Notes under the pieces: generated by a model | What the model was told of the DNA's origin: nothing | The model's database searches: none | Seen by the model: only the letters and a program-made list of their open reading frames with translations | Part shown: positions 1 through 5,705 of the stretch, piece by piece | Numbering within the stretch: the first letter of the stretch is position 1 | How the letters are laid out: every line of letters begins with the position of its first letter | NCBI GenBank assembly: GCA_021825785.1 | Contig: JAKAGP010000136.1 | Location: forward strand, 1-5,927 | Source of the DNA: Nitrospirota bacterium | GTDB taxonomy: Bacteria > Nitrospirota > Thermodesulfovibrionia > Thermodesulfovibrionales > JdFR-88 | Reading direction: 5' to 3' | DNA length: 5,927 nt | Made by a program: the position numbers and the translations under genes

Positions 1-196
1 TTTCCTGCTCTGCGGCAAATTCATTTATCAGCGAATGGACTTCCTTTACATCCCGCACCAGGGCCTTTCTGATCTTTCCGGCTATTTTCTTTTTCCCGTT
101 GACCCTCACTTTACCGGCGGCCGCTGTCTTTTTAACTTTTTGTTCTTGCGCCCCGGCTTTTCCGGCCGCTTTTGTTCCCAAATTTCTAATAGCCAA
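1..196 (-). CDS. GNAT-family N-acetyltransferase, ArgA-like (5' part only)
   Basis: The first 65 codons are present and the rest lies beyond the left edge. Residues 41-61 (KIRKALVRDVKEVHSLINEF and on) resemble the first beta strand and helix of short GNAT acetyltransferases annotated as amino-acid N-acetyltransferase (N-acetylglutamate synthase, first step of arginine synthesis). The acetyl-CoA site is not in the window, so the substrate is inferred. The start is taken as TTG at 194-196: GAGGGG at 207-212 lies 10 bases upstream, and an in-frame TAA lies one codon further upstream. That gives an unusual 40-residue Lys/Ala/Gly-rich leader before the domain. A GTG at 107-109 would remove most of it but has no clear ribosome binding site. 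It follows the gamma subunit gene after 20 bases, so it is probably the next gene of the same operon. A GNAT protein of another specificity is possible. Confidence 0.7.
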   Translation of the reverse strand, partial: MAIRNLGTKAAGKAGAQEQKVKKTAAAGKVRVNGKKKIAGKIRKALVRDVKEVHSLINEFAAEQE

Positions 197-206
197 TTTT
201 TAAAAT

Positions 207-212
207 CCCCTC
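207..212 (-). promoter_or_regulatory. Shine-Dalgarno sequence of the GNAT gene
   Basis: GAGGGG on the minus strand lies 10 bases before the TTG at 194-196, in the short gap after the gamma subunit stop codon. It is the main reason for choosing the TTG start and hence the long basic leader of the acetyltransferase. Confidence 0.5.
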
Positions 213-216
213 AATT

Positions 217-759
217 CTAATCAACATGCTGCCAGCCCCGTTCCAGGGCCTTCAGATTTATCTCAAGTATTGCCGGCTTAGCCCGCTTGAAAAGCATTTT
301 AAGGGCATGCTTCAGAACGGGCAGATCGCAAATGGAGGCCGCCCGCGCAAGGGCCCCGCTAATGACCATATTGGCAGACAAAGGCGCACCGATCGAGAAA
401 GCTATCTCTCCCGCCGGCACCTCGACTACCTTGAGGCCATTTCTTTTTTTCTCGGGCCTTCCAGAAACCATTGAAGAATTCAATATGATGAGGCCGTTTT
501 TCCGTACCTTGCCGGAGAAACGCTCAAGCGATGCCTCGTTCATGACCGCAAGCACATCCGGACTGCTCACGACAGGCGAGCCAATGAGACCATCGGAGAT
601 CACCACCGTGCAGTTGGCCGTGCCGCCCCGCACCTCAGCCCCATAAGAAGGGAACCACGTTACATTCATTGCCCCTTCCATGGCCGCCTGCGCTATAAGC
701 TTGCCCGTAAACAGTATTCCCTGCCCCCCGGAACCAGCAACCAGAATGCCTTTGGTCAC
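217..759 (-). CDS. korC: 2-oxoacid:ferredoxin oxidoreductase, gamma subunit
   Basis: 180 residues, the usual length for the stand-alone gamma subunit (pyruvate ferredoxin/flavodoxin oxidoreductase family, PF01558). Visible family motifs are the N-terminal glycine-rich GSGGQG at 9-14 and the hallmark PSYGAEVRGGTANC at 37-50, followed by SPDVLAVMNEASLERF at 66-81. The subunit works with alpha and beta subunits in the cytoplasmic complex that decarboxylates a 2-oxoacid to an acyl-CoA while reducing ferredoxin, or runs the reverse carboxylation. The start is GTG at 757-759; it overlaps the TGA of the beta gene (756-758) as GTGA, so translation is probably coupled. Whether the substrate is 2-oxoglutarate (Kor) or a branched-chain 2-oxoacid (Vor) cannot be decided from the sequence, so the symbol is provisional. 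Confidence 0.9.
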   Translation of the reverse strand: MTKGILVAGSGGQGILFTGKLIAQAAMEGAMNVTWFPSYGAEVRGGTANCTVVISDGLIGSPVVSSPDVLAVMNEASLERFSGKVRKNGLIILNSSMVSGRPEKKRNGLKVVEVPAGEIAFSIGAPLSANMVISGALARAASICDLPVLKHALKMLFKRAKPAILEINLKALERGWQHVD

Positions 760-1601
760 TTGCCGCCCCCCGCCGGGAGTTTTTTATTTTTCCCGTTTTC
801 CACCACGCCGTCTTTAAGACCGAAGGGGCCCGCATTGCCGCCGGCTAAGCCCGTGCCGCCTCCGGTAAAATTATCTTTAAATACCCCAAGGGGGAAAAAA
901 TCACGCATCTGTGTGGCCATCCATTTAAGTGACTCCTCCGGGGTAAGCTTCCAGTCCGTGGGGCACTGGGAAAGCACCTCAACAAAGCTGAAACCCTTGC
1001 CTTCCATCTGGCAACGGAGAGCTTTTTCAAAAAGCCTTTCCGTAATCAGTACGTTTTTAGGGCTGTCCAGGGAGCTCCGCGCAATGAAGACGGAACCCTC
1101 CAGCCCCGCCAGCAACTCGGCCATCCGGAACGGGTTTCCGGCCCGGGCCGTGTCCCTGCCCATTTGCGTGGTGGTCGTCCTCTGCCCGGCCAGAGTGGTC
1201 GGGGCCATCTGCCCGCCGGTCATTCCGTATATGCCGTTGTTTACAAAAAAAACGGTTATGTTCTCGCTCCTGTTGGCGGCGTGGATTATCTCTCCCATGC
1301 CTATTGCCGCAAGATCGCCGTCGCCCTGGTACGATATCACTATCCGGCCGGGCAGCGATCTTTTGATCCCGGTCGCGGCGGCCGGAGGCCTTCCGTGCGG
1401 TATCTCAAGCACGTCAAAGTCAAAATAATCATATGCGTACACGGCGCAGCCTACGGGAGCTATAGCTATCGTCCGCTCCCTTATGCCCAGGCGGTCCACG
1501 CACTCAGCCACTATCCTGTGCAGAATACTGTGGCCGCAGCCCGGACAGTAATGAAACCGGGCATTTTTAAGGCTCCGGGGTCTCTCAAAAACTTTTTTCA
1601 T
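756..1601 (-). CDS. korB: 2-oxoacid:ferredoxin oxidoreductase, beta (TPP-binding) subunit
   Basis: 281 residues from the ATG at 1599-1601. The thiamine pyrophosphate domain is plain: GDGD at 93-96 and NNGIYGMTGGQMAPTT at 121-136 form the Mg/TPP motif. Cysteines at 19 and 22 (CPGCGH), 52 (APVGC) and 213 (SQCPTDW) are placed like the four ligands of the proximal 4Fe-4S cluster in related enzymes. It catalyses CoA-dependent oxidative decarboxylation of a 2-oxoacid with ferredoxin as acceptor. The start at 1601 gives the family-typical MKKVFERP beginning and has GGAGGG at 1614-1619, 12 bases upstream; the ATG at 1623-1625 would add eight residues but lacks a ribosome binding site. Residues 246-281 form a Gly-rich, low-complexity tail. 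It overlaps the gamma gene by 3 bases. No alpha subunit gene precedes it; the upstream gene is a diguanylate cyclase. Kor versus Vor specificity is open. Confidence 0.92.
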   Translation of the reverse strand: MKKVFERPRSLKNARFHYCPGCGHSILHRIVAECVDRLGIRERTIAIAPVGCAVYAYDYFDFDVLEIPHGRPPAAATGIKRSLPGRIVISYQGDGDLAAIGMGEIIHAANRSENITVFFVNNGIYGMTGGQMAPTTLAGQRTTTTQMGRDTARAGNPFRMAELLAGLEGSVFIARSSLDSPKNVLITERLFEKALRCQMEGKGFSFVEVLSQCPTDWKLTPEESLKWMATQMRDFFPLGVFKDNFTGGGTGLAGGNAGPFGLKDGVVENGKNKKLPAGGGK

Positions 1602-1613
1602 TTCACTTTTATG

Positions 1614-1619
1614 CCCTCC
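1614..1619 (-). promoter_or_regulatory. Shine-Dalgarno sequence of the beta subunit gene
   Basis: GGAGGG on the minus strand lies 12 bases before the ATG at 1599-1601. The spacing is slightly long, but no such motif precedes the alternative ATG at 1623-1625, so it favours the internal start. Confidence 0.45.
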
Positions 1620-1656
1620 GGGCATCGAATGTAAGGAACTTTCGATTTGTCATATT

Positions 1657-1688
1657 CGCTCGCTTGCCCTTCCAGGGATACGCTCGCT
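1657..1688. repeat. Paired CGCTCGCT direct repeats around a small palindrome
   Basis: The octamer CGCTCGCT occurs at 1657-1664 and again at 1681-1688, with 24 bases from start to start. Between them, CCCT-TCC-AGGG (1667-1677) is a 4-bp inverted repeat. The right copy overlaps the stop codon of the cyclase gene. The arrangement resembles an operator or a small mRNA structure between the cyclase and the beta subunit gene, but no known binding protein is recognised. Low complexity could also account for it. Confidence 0.35.
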
Positions 1689-3060
1689 ATCCATTTTTCC
1701 CCGATCCTCCCGCAAGGCGTATCTGCCTTTTGCCCATCCCCTTCGCCTCGTACAGGGCCATATCGGCCGCATACAGGAGACTCTTCTCATCGGAACCGTC
1801 TTCAGGGAAGGCCGCAACCCCTCCGCTAATAGATATCCGAATCTTTTGGTCTATATAATACTCGCTTTCGATGGCGTTTTTCACCCTCACGGCCTGCTTG
1901 AAGGCCTCGGCCTTCGTAGTGTTTGTCTGTATTATCACGAATTCCTCACCTCCGTACCTTGCCGCTATGTCTGTCTCCCTGGAGGTCTTCCTGATCGCCG
2001 AGGCTATCCTTCTTAATACCTCGTCTCCCGCCTGGTGGCCGTAAGTGTCGTTTATGGCCTTGAAGTCATCCACATCGAATATCGTTACGGAAAAATTGGT
2101 GCCGTAACGCTTTGCCCTGGCGACCTCAAGGGCGAGTGAGTCATAGAAATATCTTATATTGAATATGCCGGTCAGTGCGTCGGTCACTGCCAGGTACCTG
2201 GCGTTCTCGTAAAGCCGCACCTTCTCTATTATGAGAGAGACATGATTGCCAATGAGGTGGATGAGAGAGGCCAGATCGAACCCCATTGAAACGGGTGCCC
2301 TGCTGCCAAGCGCCAGGACACCTACCTTATCAGGCCCTATTGACAGGGGCAGAGCAACCAGAAAAACGATCCTTTCATCGGAAAAACCGGGGTACTTTTT
2401 TATCTCCTCCTCCTCAAGGACATAAAAAGGCTCTCTTTCTTTCAGGGATGTGACCATCTCCTGAAAATCATCGAACGCTCCCTCCTCCAGCTTCTGCCTC
2501 AGATCCCTGGAAAGACCAGCCGCAGCCTTGAGGGTAAATTTTTCCCCGTCGTCCTTCAGAGATATCCAGCAGATGCCAAGATCGGTCACAAGCTGGATCT
2601 TTTCTATCAGCTTCCCAAAAACAGAGCTTATTTCGTCCGAGTAGATGAACGCCGTGGATATGGTGTTTATCACCATGAGAAGCTTGTTTCTCTTGACCAA
2701 TTCACTTTCAAGTTCAATAAACTTGGTAACGTCATCGAAGACCACGCCAAACAGGCGTCCGCCGTCATGCCAAATGGGATTTATTATGACATTGAAAATG
2801 CGCTCGTCAAGCTTTATCCGTCCGGTCTGCGCTGTAAGGGTTTTCAGGCTTTTTCCCAGCTCGCCGCCGACCCCGGAGATCTTTTCAATACCGGCAAGAG
2901 GGATGCCCATCAGGTCCTTGCGCCCCATATCCAACAGCGCGCATAATGCCTCGTTCAGTTCAGCCACACGCCCATCTTCGTCGACAACCGCAACAGGCAT
3001 ATTAATGTAATCCAGGCAATGGATGACGATCTTTTTTTTAAACAGGCCGGTCAGATCCAC
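1687..3060 (-). CDS. Diguanylate cyclase with PAS and GAF sensor domains
   Basis: 457 residues, apparently soluble: no transmembrane segment or signal peptide is evident. A PAS-like domain covers about 12-115 (PVAVVDEDGRVAELNEAL is typical), a GAF-like domain about 140-285, and a GGDEF domain about 290-450. The catalytic signature is intact as GGEEF at 370-374, with FDVDDFKAIND at 328-338 for metal and GTP binding. RETD at 361-364 lies five residues before GGEEF, the position of the RxxD inhibitory site, so product feedback is expected. It should make c-di-GMP from two GTP under control of a signal sensed by PAS or GAF; that signal is unknown. The start is GTG at 3058-3060: an in-frame TGA lies only four codons upstream, and the next ATG would cut into the PAS domain. 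It overlaps the end of the Ppx/GppA gene by 10 bases, which implies translational coupling. Confidence 0.93.
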   Translation of the reverse strand: MDLTGLFKKKIVIHCLDYINMPVAVVDEDGRVAELNEALCALLDMGRKDLMGIPLAGIEKISGVGGELGKSLKTLTAQTGRIKLDERIFNVIINPIWHDGGRLFGVVFDDVTKFIELESELVKRNKLLMVINTISTAFIYSDEISSVFGKLIEKIQLVTDLGICWISLKDDGEKFTLKAAAGLSRDLRQKLEEGAFDDFQEMVTSLKEREPFYVLEEEEIKKYPGFSDERIVFLVALPLSIGPDKVGVLALGSRAPVSMGFDLASLIHLIGNHVSLIIEKVRLYENARYLAVTDALTGIFNIRYFYDSLALEVARAKRYGTNFSVTIFDVDDFKAINDTYGHQAGDEVLRRIASAIRKTSRETDIAARYGGEEFVIIQTNTTKAEAFKQAVRVKNAIESEYYIDQKIRISISGGVAAFPEDGSDEKSLLYAADMALYEAKGMGKRQIRLAGGSGKNG

Positions 3061-4067
3061 TTTTTCTGGCTTTCAGGATCATGAAGCCCGTTATAAATAT
3101 TGTTTCCGAGATCGAGGATGATCCCTTCAGGCAGGCCGGTATCGCTTGAAATGACGCTTTTAAGACCAAATTTCTCCATTATCTTAATTGTAAGTCTCAG
3201 GCCGGGTATAATCAAGTCCGCCCTGCCGGGCTCCAGTCCGGCAACCGAATGTCTTCTCTGCTCAAGCGAAAGCAGGCTTAAATCCCGGCACATACCGGTC
3301 AGCCGTTCAAGCCCGATCTCATGCCCATGGACCTTTTCGTGCTCATACTGAGCAAGCCCCAGATCGATAGATGCCATGGTTGAGGCTGTCCCGCCTGTAA
3401 CGACGAAAACCGTTCCGGACGGCAAGGGGAAAAGGGCCGTCATGAGGCCGCCGGCAAGAACAGATATATCCCTTTCAAGGGCGGCTTCGCCCTCTTTGTC
3501 CTCAAGCCCGGCAAGCTTGACGACCCCGACCGGGAAGCTCCCGGATTTTTTGAGAGAGACGCCCGTATTTTTAATGGAAGCGCCCTCAGTGAGCATCCAT
3601 TCCGTGCTGCCGCCTCCAATATCCAGGATAAGAGTTTTTTTATCCGCAGCCGGATCCGGACCGCCGGGTTTCAGAAGCGCGGTGACTCCAAGGGCGGAAA
3701 GCCTTGTCTCCTCCTCATGCGTAATGGCCTCTATCTTTATCCCTGTCCGCTGCCTGGCTAGTCTGATGAACTCAGCGCCGTTTGCCGCCTCCCTTAATGC
3801 GCTGGTCCCTACGGCCCTCACTCCCGAAAGCCCGCTGTAAGAGGAAATTATCTCCGAATACCTTTTAAGCGCCTCAAGGGTCAGCTCCATGTTCCGGGGC
3901 AGTAGGTTTTTGCTTTCTCCCTTTCCGGTCCCGGGAAAAAATCCCTGGGCAAGCCGCGTGACGGTCCTTTCATACCTGAGCCGCTCCAGCGGCACATTGC
4001 CGCCCTTGCGGGCCACAAGGAGCCTCACCGCGTTTGAGCCCGTGTCTATGGAAGCAAAAATCCCCAC
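3051..4067 (-). CDS. Ppx/GppA-family phosphatase (exopolyphosphatase / pppGpp phosphatase)
   Basis: 338 residues, the short form of the family, with the ASKHA-fold core and no C-terminal HD domain. Motifs in order: phosphate loop FASIDTGSNAVRLLV at 4-18; GTSALREAANG at 87-97; the HEEETRLSALGV stretch at 117-128 carrying the expected catalytic glutamate (119 or 120); second phosphate loop DIGGGSTEW at 149-157; TGGTASTMASI at 224-234; and RADLIIPGL at 282-290. Members hydrolyse polyphosphate from the end and/or convert pppGpp to ppGpp; the sequence does not say which, so no symbol is given. The start is GTG at 4065-4067: an in-frame TAG lies five codons upstream. A TATAAT seven bases before it suggests a leaderless mRNA. 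It is the first gene of the minus-strand cluster and overlaps the cyclase by 10 bases. Confidence 0.93.
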   Translation of the reverse strand: MGIFASIDTGSNAVRLLVARKGGNVPLERLRYERTVTRLAQGFFPGTGKGESKNLLPRNMELTLEALKRYSEIISSYSGLSGVRAVGTSALREAANGAEFIRLARQRTGIKIEAITHEEETRLSALGVTALLKPGGPDPAADKKTLILDIGGGSTEWMLTEGASIKNTGVSLKKSGSFPVGVVKLAGLEDKEGEAALERDISVLAGGLMTALFPLPSGTVFVVTGGTASTMASIDLGLAQYEHEKVHGHEIGLERLTGMCRDLSLLSLEQRRHSVAGLEPGRADLIIPGLRLTIKIMEKFGLKSVISSDTGLPEGIILDLGNNIYNGLHDPESQKKWI

Positions 4068-4074
4068 GTCAGAA

Positions 4075-4080
4075 ATTATA
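4075..4080 (-). promoter_or_regulatory. Promoter -10 box of the Ppx/GppA gene (predicted leaderless)
   Basis: A perfect TATAAT on the minus strand ends seven bases before the GTG start codon (4065-4067). A partial -35, CTGATG, lies 18 bases further upstream (4099-4104). A transcript from this box would begin at or beside the start codon. A weak GGA lies 13 bases before the GTG but would be outside such a transcript. Confidence 0.55.
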
Positions 4081-4105
4081 TCCTATCAACAAGAAAGGCA
4101 TCAGG

Positions 4106-4117
4106 GGATTGAAATCC
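4106..4117. promoter_or_regulatory. Candidate operator: GGATT-GA-AATCC inverted repeat
   Basis: Two perfect 5-base arms around a 2-base centre at 4111-4112. The site lies almost midway between the two divergent -10 boxes (4080 and 4149), just upstream of the expected -35 position of the minus-strand promoter. A dimeric regulator could act on both genes from here. The short arms make a chance match quite possible. Confidence 0.3.
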
Positions 4118-4145
4118 GGAAAAAGCAGGTGATGGCGAAGCCGCG

Positions 4146-4154
4146 TGTTATAAT
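4146..4154 (+). promoter_or_regulatory. Extended -10 promoter of the NtrC-family gene (predicted leaderless)
   Basis: TGTTATAAT is a full extended -10 element (TGn plus perfect TATAAT), which can work without a -35; none is seen. The hexamer ends eight bases before the ATG at 4163-4165, so the transcript should start at about the start codon. No Shine-Dalgarno sequence lies in between. Confidence 0.6.
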
Positions 4155-4162
4155 CTTTTGTC

Positions 4163-5518
4163 ATGCAGTGCATCCTCATAGTCGAGGACAGGGAATCCAT
4201 GGCAGGCATGCTTAAAGCCACCCTGGAAGGCGAAGGCTTCAGGGCAGTAACCGCCGGGGACGCCACCTTGGCCCTGAAAAAGCTCAAGGAAGAACGGATA
4301 GACCTGGTCCTCACCGACCTCAAACTGCCCGGTAAAAACGGGATCGAGGTCCTCAGGGCATCAAGAGAGGACGATGCCTTAAGGCCTGTAATAGTCATGA
4401 CCGCTTACGGCTCCATTGAGGGGGCAGTGCAGGCCATGCGGCTTGGGGCTTACGACTTCATAACAAAACCCTTCGACACGGAACACCTGACGCTGCTTAT
4501 AAAAAGGGCCCTTGAAAACCAGCGCATGGTGACCGAAAACATCCTGCTGAAAGAGGAACTGGGCCATAAATTCATGCCGGTGATAATCGGCAAAAGCCCT
4601 TCGATCGAGGATGTGGCCCAGAAGCTCAGGCGTGTGGCCCCCGTTAAAAGCACCGTTTTGCTGCTTGGTGAGTCCGGCACCGGCAAGGAGCTTTTCGCCC
4701 GCGCCATTCACAGCCTTTCCCCAAGGAGCGGCTATGCTTTTGTCGCGATTAACTGCGCGGCCATTCCTGACAAGCTCCTGGAGACTGAACTGTTCGGATA
4801 TGAAAAAGGCGCCTTTACAGGCGCAGACAGGACGAAACCCGGCAAACTCGAACTGGCCCATATGGGGACTGTCTTTCTGGACGAGGTGGGGGAGCTTGAT
4901 CTTTCCCTTCAGGCAAAGCTTCTAAGGGTTTTGCAGGAAGGAGAGATAGAGCGCGTCGGAGGAGCCGGACCCATTAAAATAGACGTGCGCGTGGTGGCGG
5001 CCAGCAACAAAGACATAGAAAAGGAAGTCCAGGAGAAAAAATTCAGGGAGGATCTCTACTACAGGCTCAATGTCTTCCCGATCTCCATCCCTCCATTGAG
5101 AAAGCGCCGGGACGACATACCGCTTCTTGCCTCGTATTTCGTAACAAAATACGCATCAGAGATAAAATCCGGAGAAAAAAAGATCTCGCCGGAAGCGCTG
5201 CTGGCCCTTTCCGAAGGCTATTGGAAAGGCAATGTCAGAGAGCTTGAGAACACTATAGAGCGCGCTGTCATCCTGTGCGACGGAGACACCATAAAACCCG
5301 AACATCTCTGCCTGAACCCATGCGCTCCCCCGGAGGAGCCTTTAAATCCGGACGGCCCGCTTGAGGAAATATCCCGGCAGGCCCAGAAAACGGCGGAGAC
5401 CGAACGCATAAGACACGCTCTTGCCGCCTCGAAAGGAAACAAGACCAGGGCGGCGGAGGCGCTCAAGGTAAGCTACAAGACTCTCCTTACCAAGATAAAA
5501 GAGTACGGTCTGGAATAG
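4163..5518 (+). CDS. Sigma-54-dependent response regulator, NtrC/AtoC family
   Basis: 451 residues, complete and of usual length. The receiver domain (about 3-120) has E8 and D9, phospho-acceptor D52, T80 and K102. The AAA+ sigma-54 activation domain (about 140-375) has Walker A GESGTGKE at 169-176, the sigma-54-contacting GAFTGA at 216-221, and Walker B VFLDEVGE at 237-244. A Fis-type helix-turn-helix ends the protein (about 413-451). It should bind enhancer-like DNA sites and, once phosphorylated, drive open-complex formation by sigma-54 polymerase. The ATG at 4163 is the only plausible start: an in-frame TAA lies inside the upstream -10 box, and the next ATG would remove the acidic pocket. 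No histidine kinase gene is adjacent, so its partner and signal are unknown. It is divergent from the Ppx/GppA-cyclase pair and might regulate it, though no sigma-54 promoter is visible there. Confidence 0.96.
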   Translation: MQCILIVEDRESMAGMLKATLEGEGFRAVTAGDATLALKKLKEERIDLVLTDLKLPGKNGIEVLRASREDDALRPVIVMTAYGSIEGAVQAMRLGAYDFITKPFDTEHLTLLIKRALENQRMVTENILLKEELGHKFMPVIIGKSPSIEDVAQKLRRVAPVKSTVLLLGESGTGKELFARAIHSLSPRSGYAFVAINCAAIPDKLLETELFGYEKGAFTGADRTKPGKLELAHMGTVFLDEVGELDLSLQAKLLRVLQEGEIERVGGAGPIKIDVRVVAASNKDIEKEVQEKKFREDLYYRLNVFPISIPPLRKRRDDIPLLASYFVTKYASEIKSGEKKISPEALLALSEGYWKGNVRELENTIERAVILCDGDTIKPEHLCLNPCAPPEEPLNPDGPLEEISRQAQKTAETERIRHALAASKGNKTRAAEALKVSYKTLLTKIKEYGLE

Positions 5519-5558
5519 GCCGATGGTCTCCCTGAAAAGGCAGAAATACTGTTTTTCA

Positions 5559-5570
5559 TGTTATTATAAT
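5559..5570 (+). promoter_or_regulatory. Candidate promoter for the YebC gene
   Basis: TGTTATTATAAT contains both a perfect TATAAT (5565-5570) and an overlapping extended -10 form, TGT-TATTAT (5559-5567). No good -35 is seen at normal spacing. It lies in the 187-base spacer after the response regulator gene and would give an untranslated leader of roughly 130 bases before the ATG at 5706. Confidence 0.4.
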
Positions 5571-5645
5571 GGGTACGCAAAGCGGGCAGGGGTTTCCTTG
5601 TTTTTTTCTTTTGCCGGCTGAGGCGCAAAAAATACGAAACAAAAA

Positions 5646-5705
5646 CCCCCTTTTAAAGATGCAGGGGGAAAACAGACAGCGGAAGGACCGGGGGTAAAAA
5701 AACCC
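5646..5705 (+). other. YebC leader segment with competing C-run and G-run pairings
   Basis: CCCCC at 5646-5650 can pair with GGGGG at 5664-5668 or with GGGGG at 5690-5694. The second G-run is the only Shine-Dalgarno-like element of the YebC gene, 11 bases before its ATG. It can also form a 4-bp GGGT/ACCC hairpin (5692-5705) directly against the start codon. This may tune translation, but the helices are short and no known riboswitch class is recognised. The rest of the 5519-5705 spacer holds the promoter candidate and no gene that I can support. Confidence 0.25.

Noticed and set aside
760..1428. 222-codon open frame on the plus strand opposite the beta subunit gene
   Set aside because: It lies antisense to a clearly conserved TPP-binding subunit, is Pro/Ser-rich as expected for a shadow frame, and shows no recognisable domain.
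1164..1634. 156-codon plus-strand open frame opposite the beta subunit gene
   Set aside because: Shadow of the conserved minus-strand gene, with no family resemblance and no ribosome binding site worth noting.
1609..1653. Possible 14-codon leader peptide (ATG at 1651-1653) before the beta subunit gene
   Set aside because: It lacks a ribosome binding site and any regulatory codon run, and it ends near the Shine-Dalgarno sequence probably by chance.
3376..3840. 154-codon plus-strand open frame opposite the Ppx/GppA gene
   Set aside because: Antisense shadow rich in Pro and Ser; the minus strand carries all family motifs.
4068..4162. Sigma-54 promoter in the divergent spacer
   Set aside because: No GG and GC pair at the required spacing within a TGGCAC/TTGC-like context was found on either strand.
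5536..5556. Terminator-like AAAAGGCAG/CTGTTTTT after the response regulator gene
   Set aside because: The stem has only three G/C-containing pairs plus a bulge and A-U pairs, too weak to call an intrinsic terminator.
5582..5618. Inverted repeat GCGGGCA/TGCCGGC around a T-rich loop
   Set aside because: Six pairs with a central mismatch and a 23-base loop; the T-run lies inside the loop, not after the stem, so it does not form a standard terminator.
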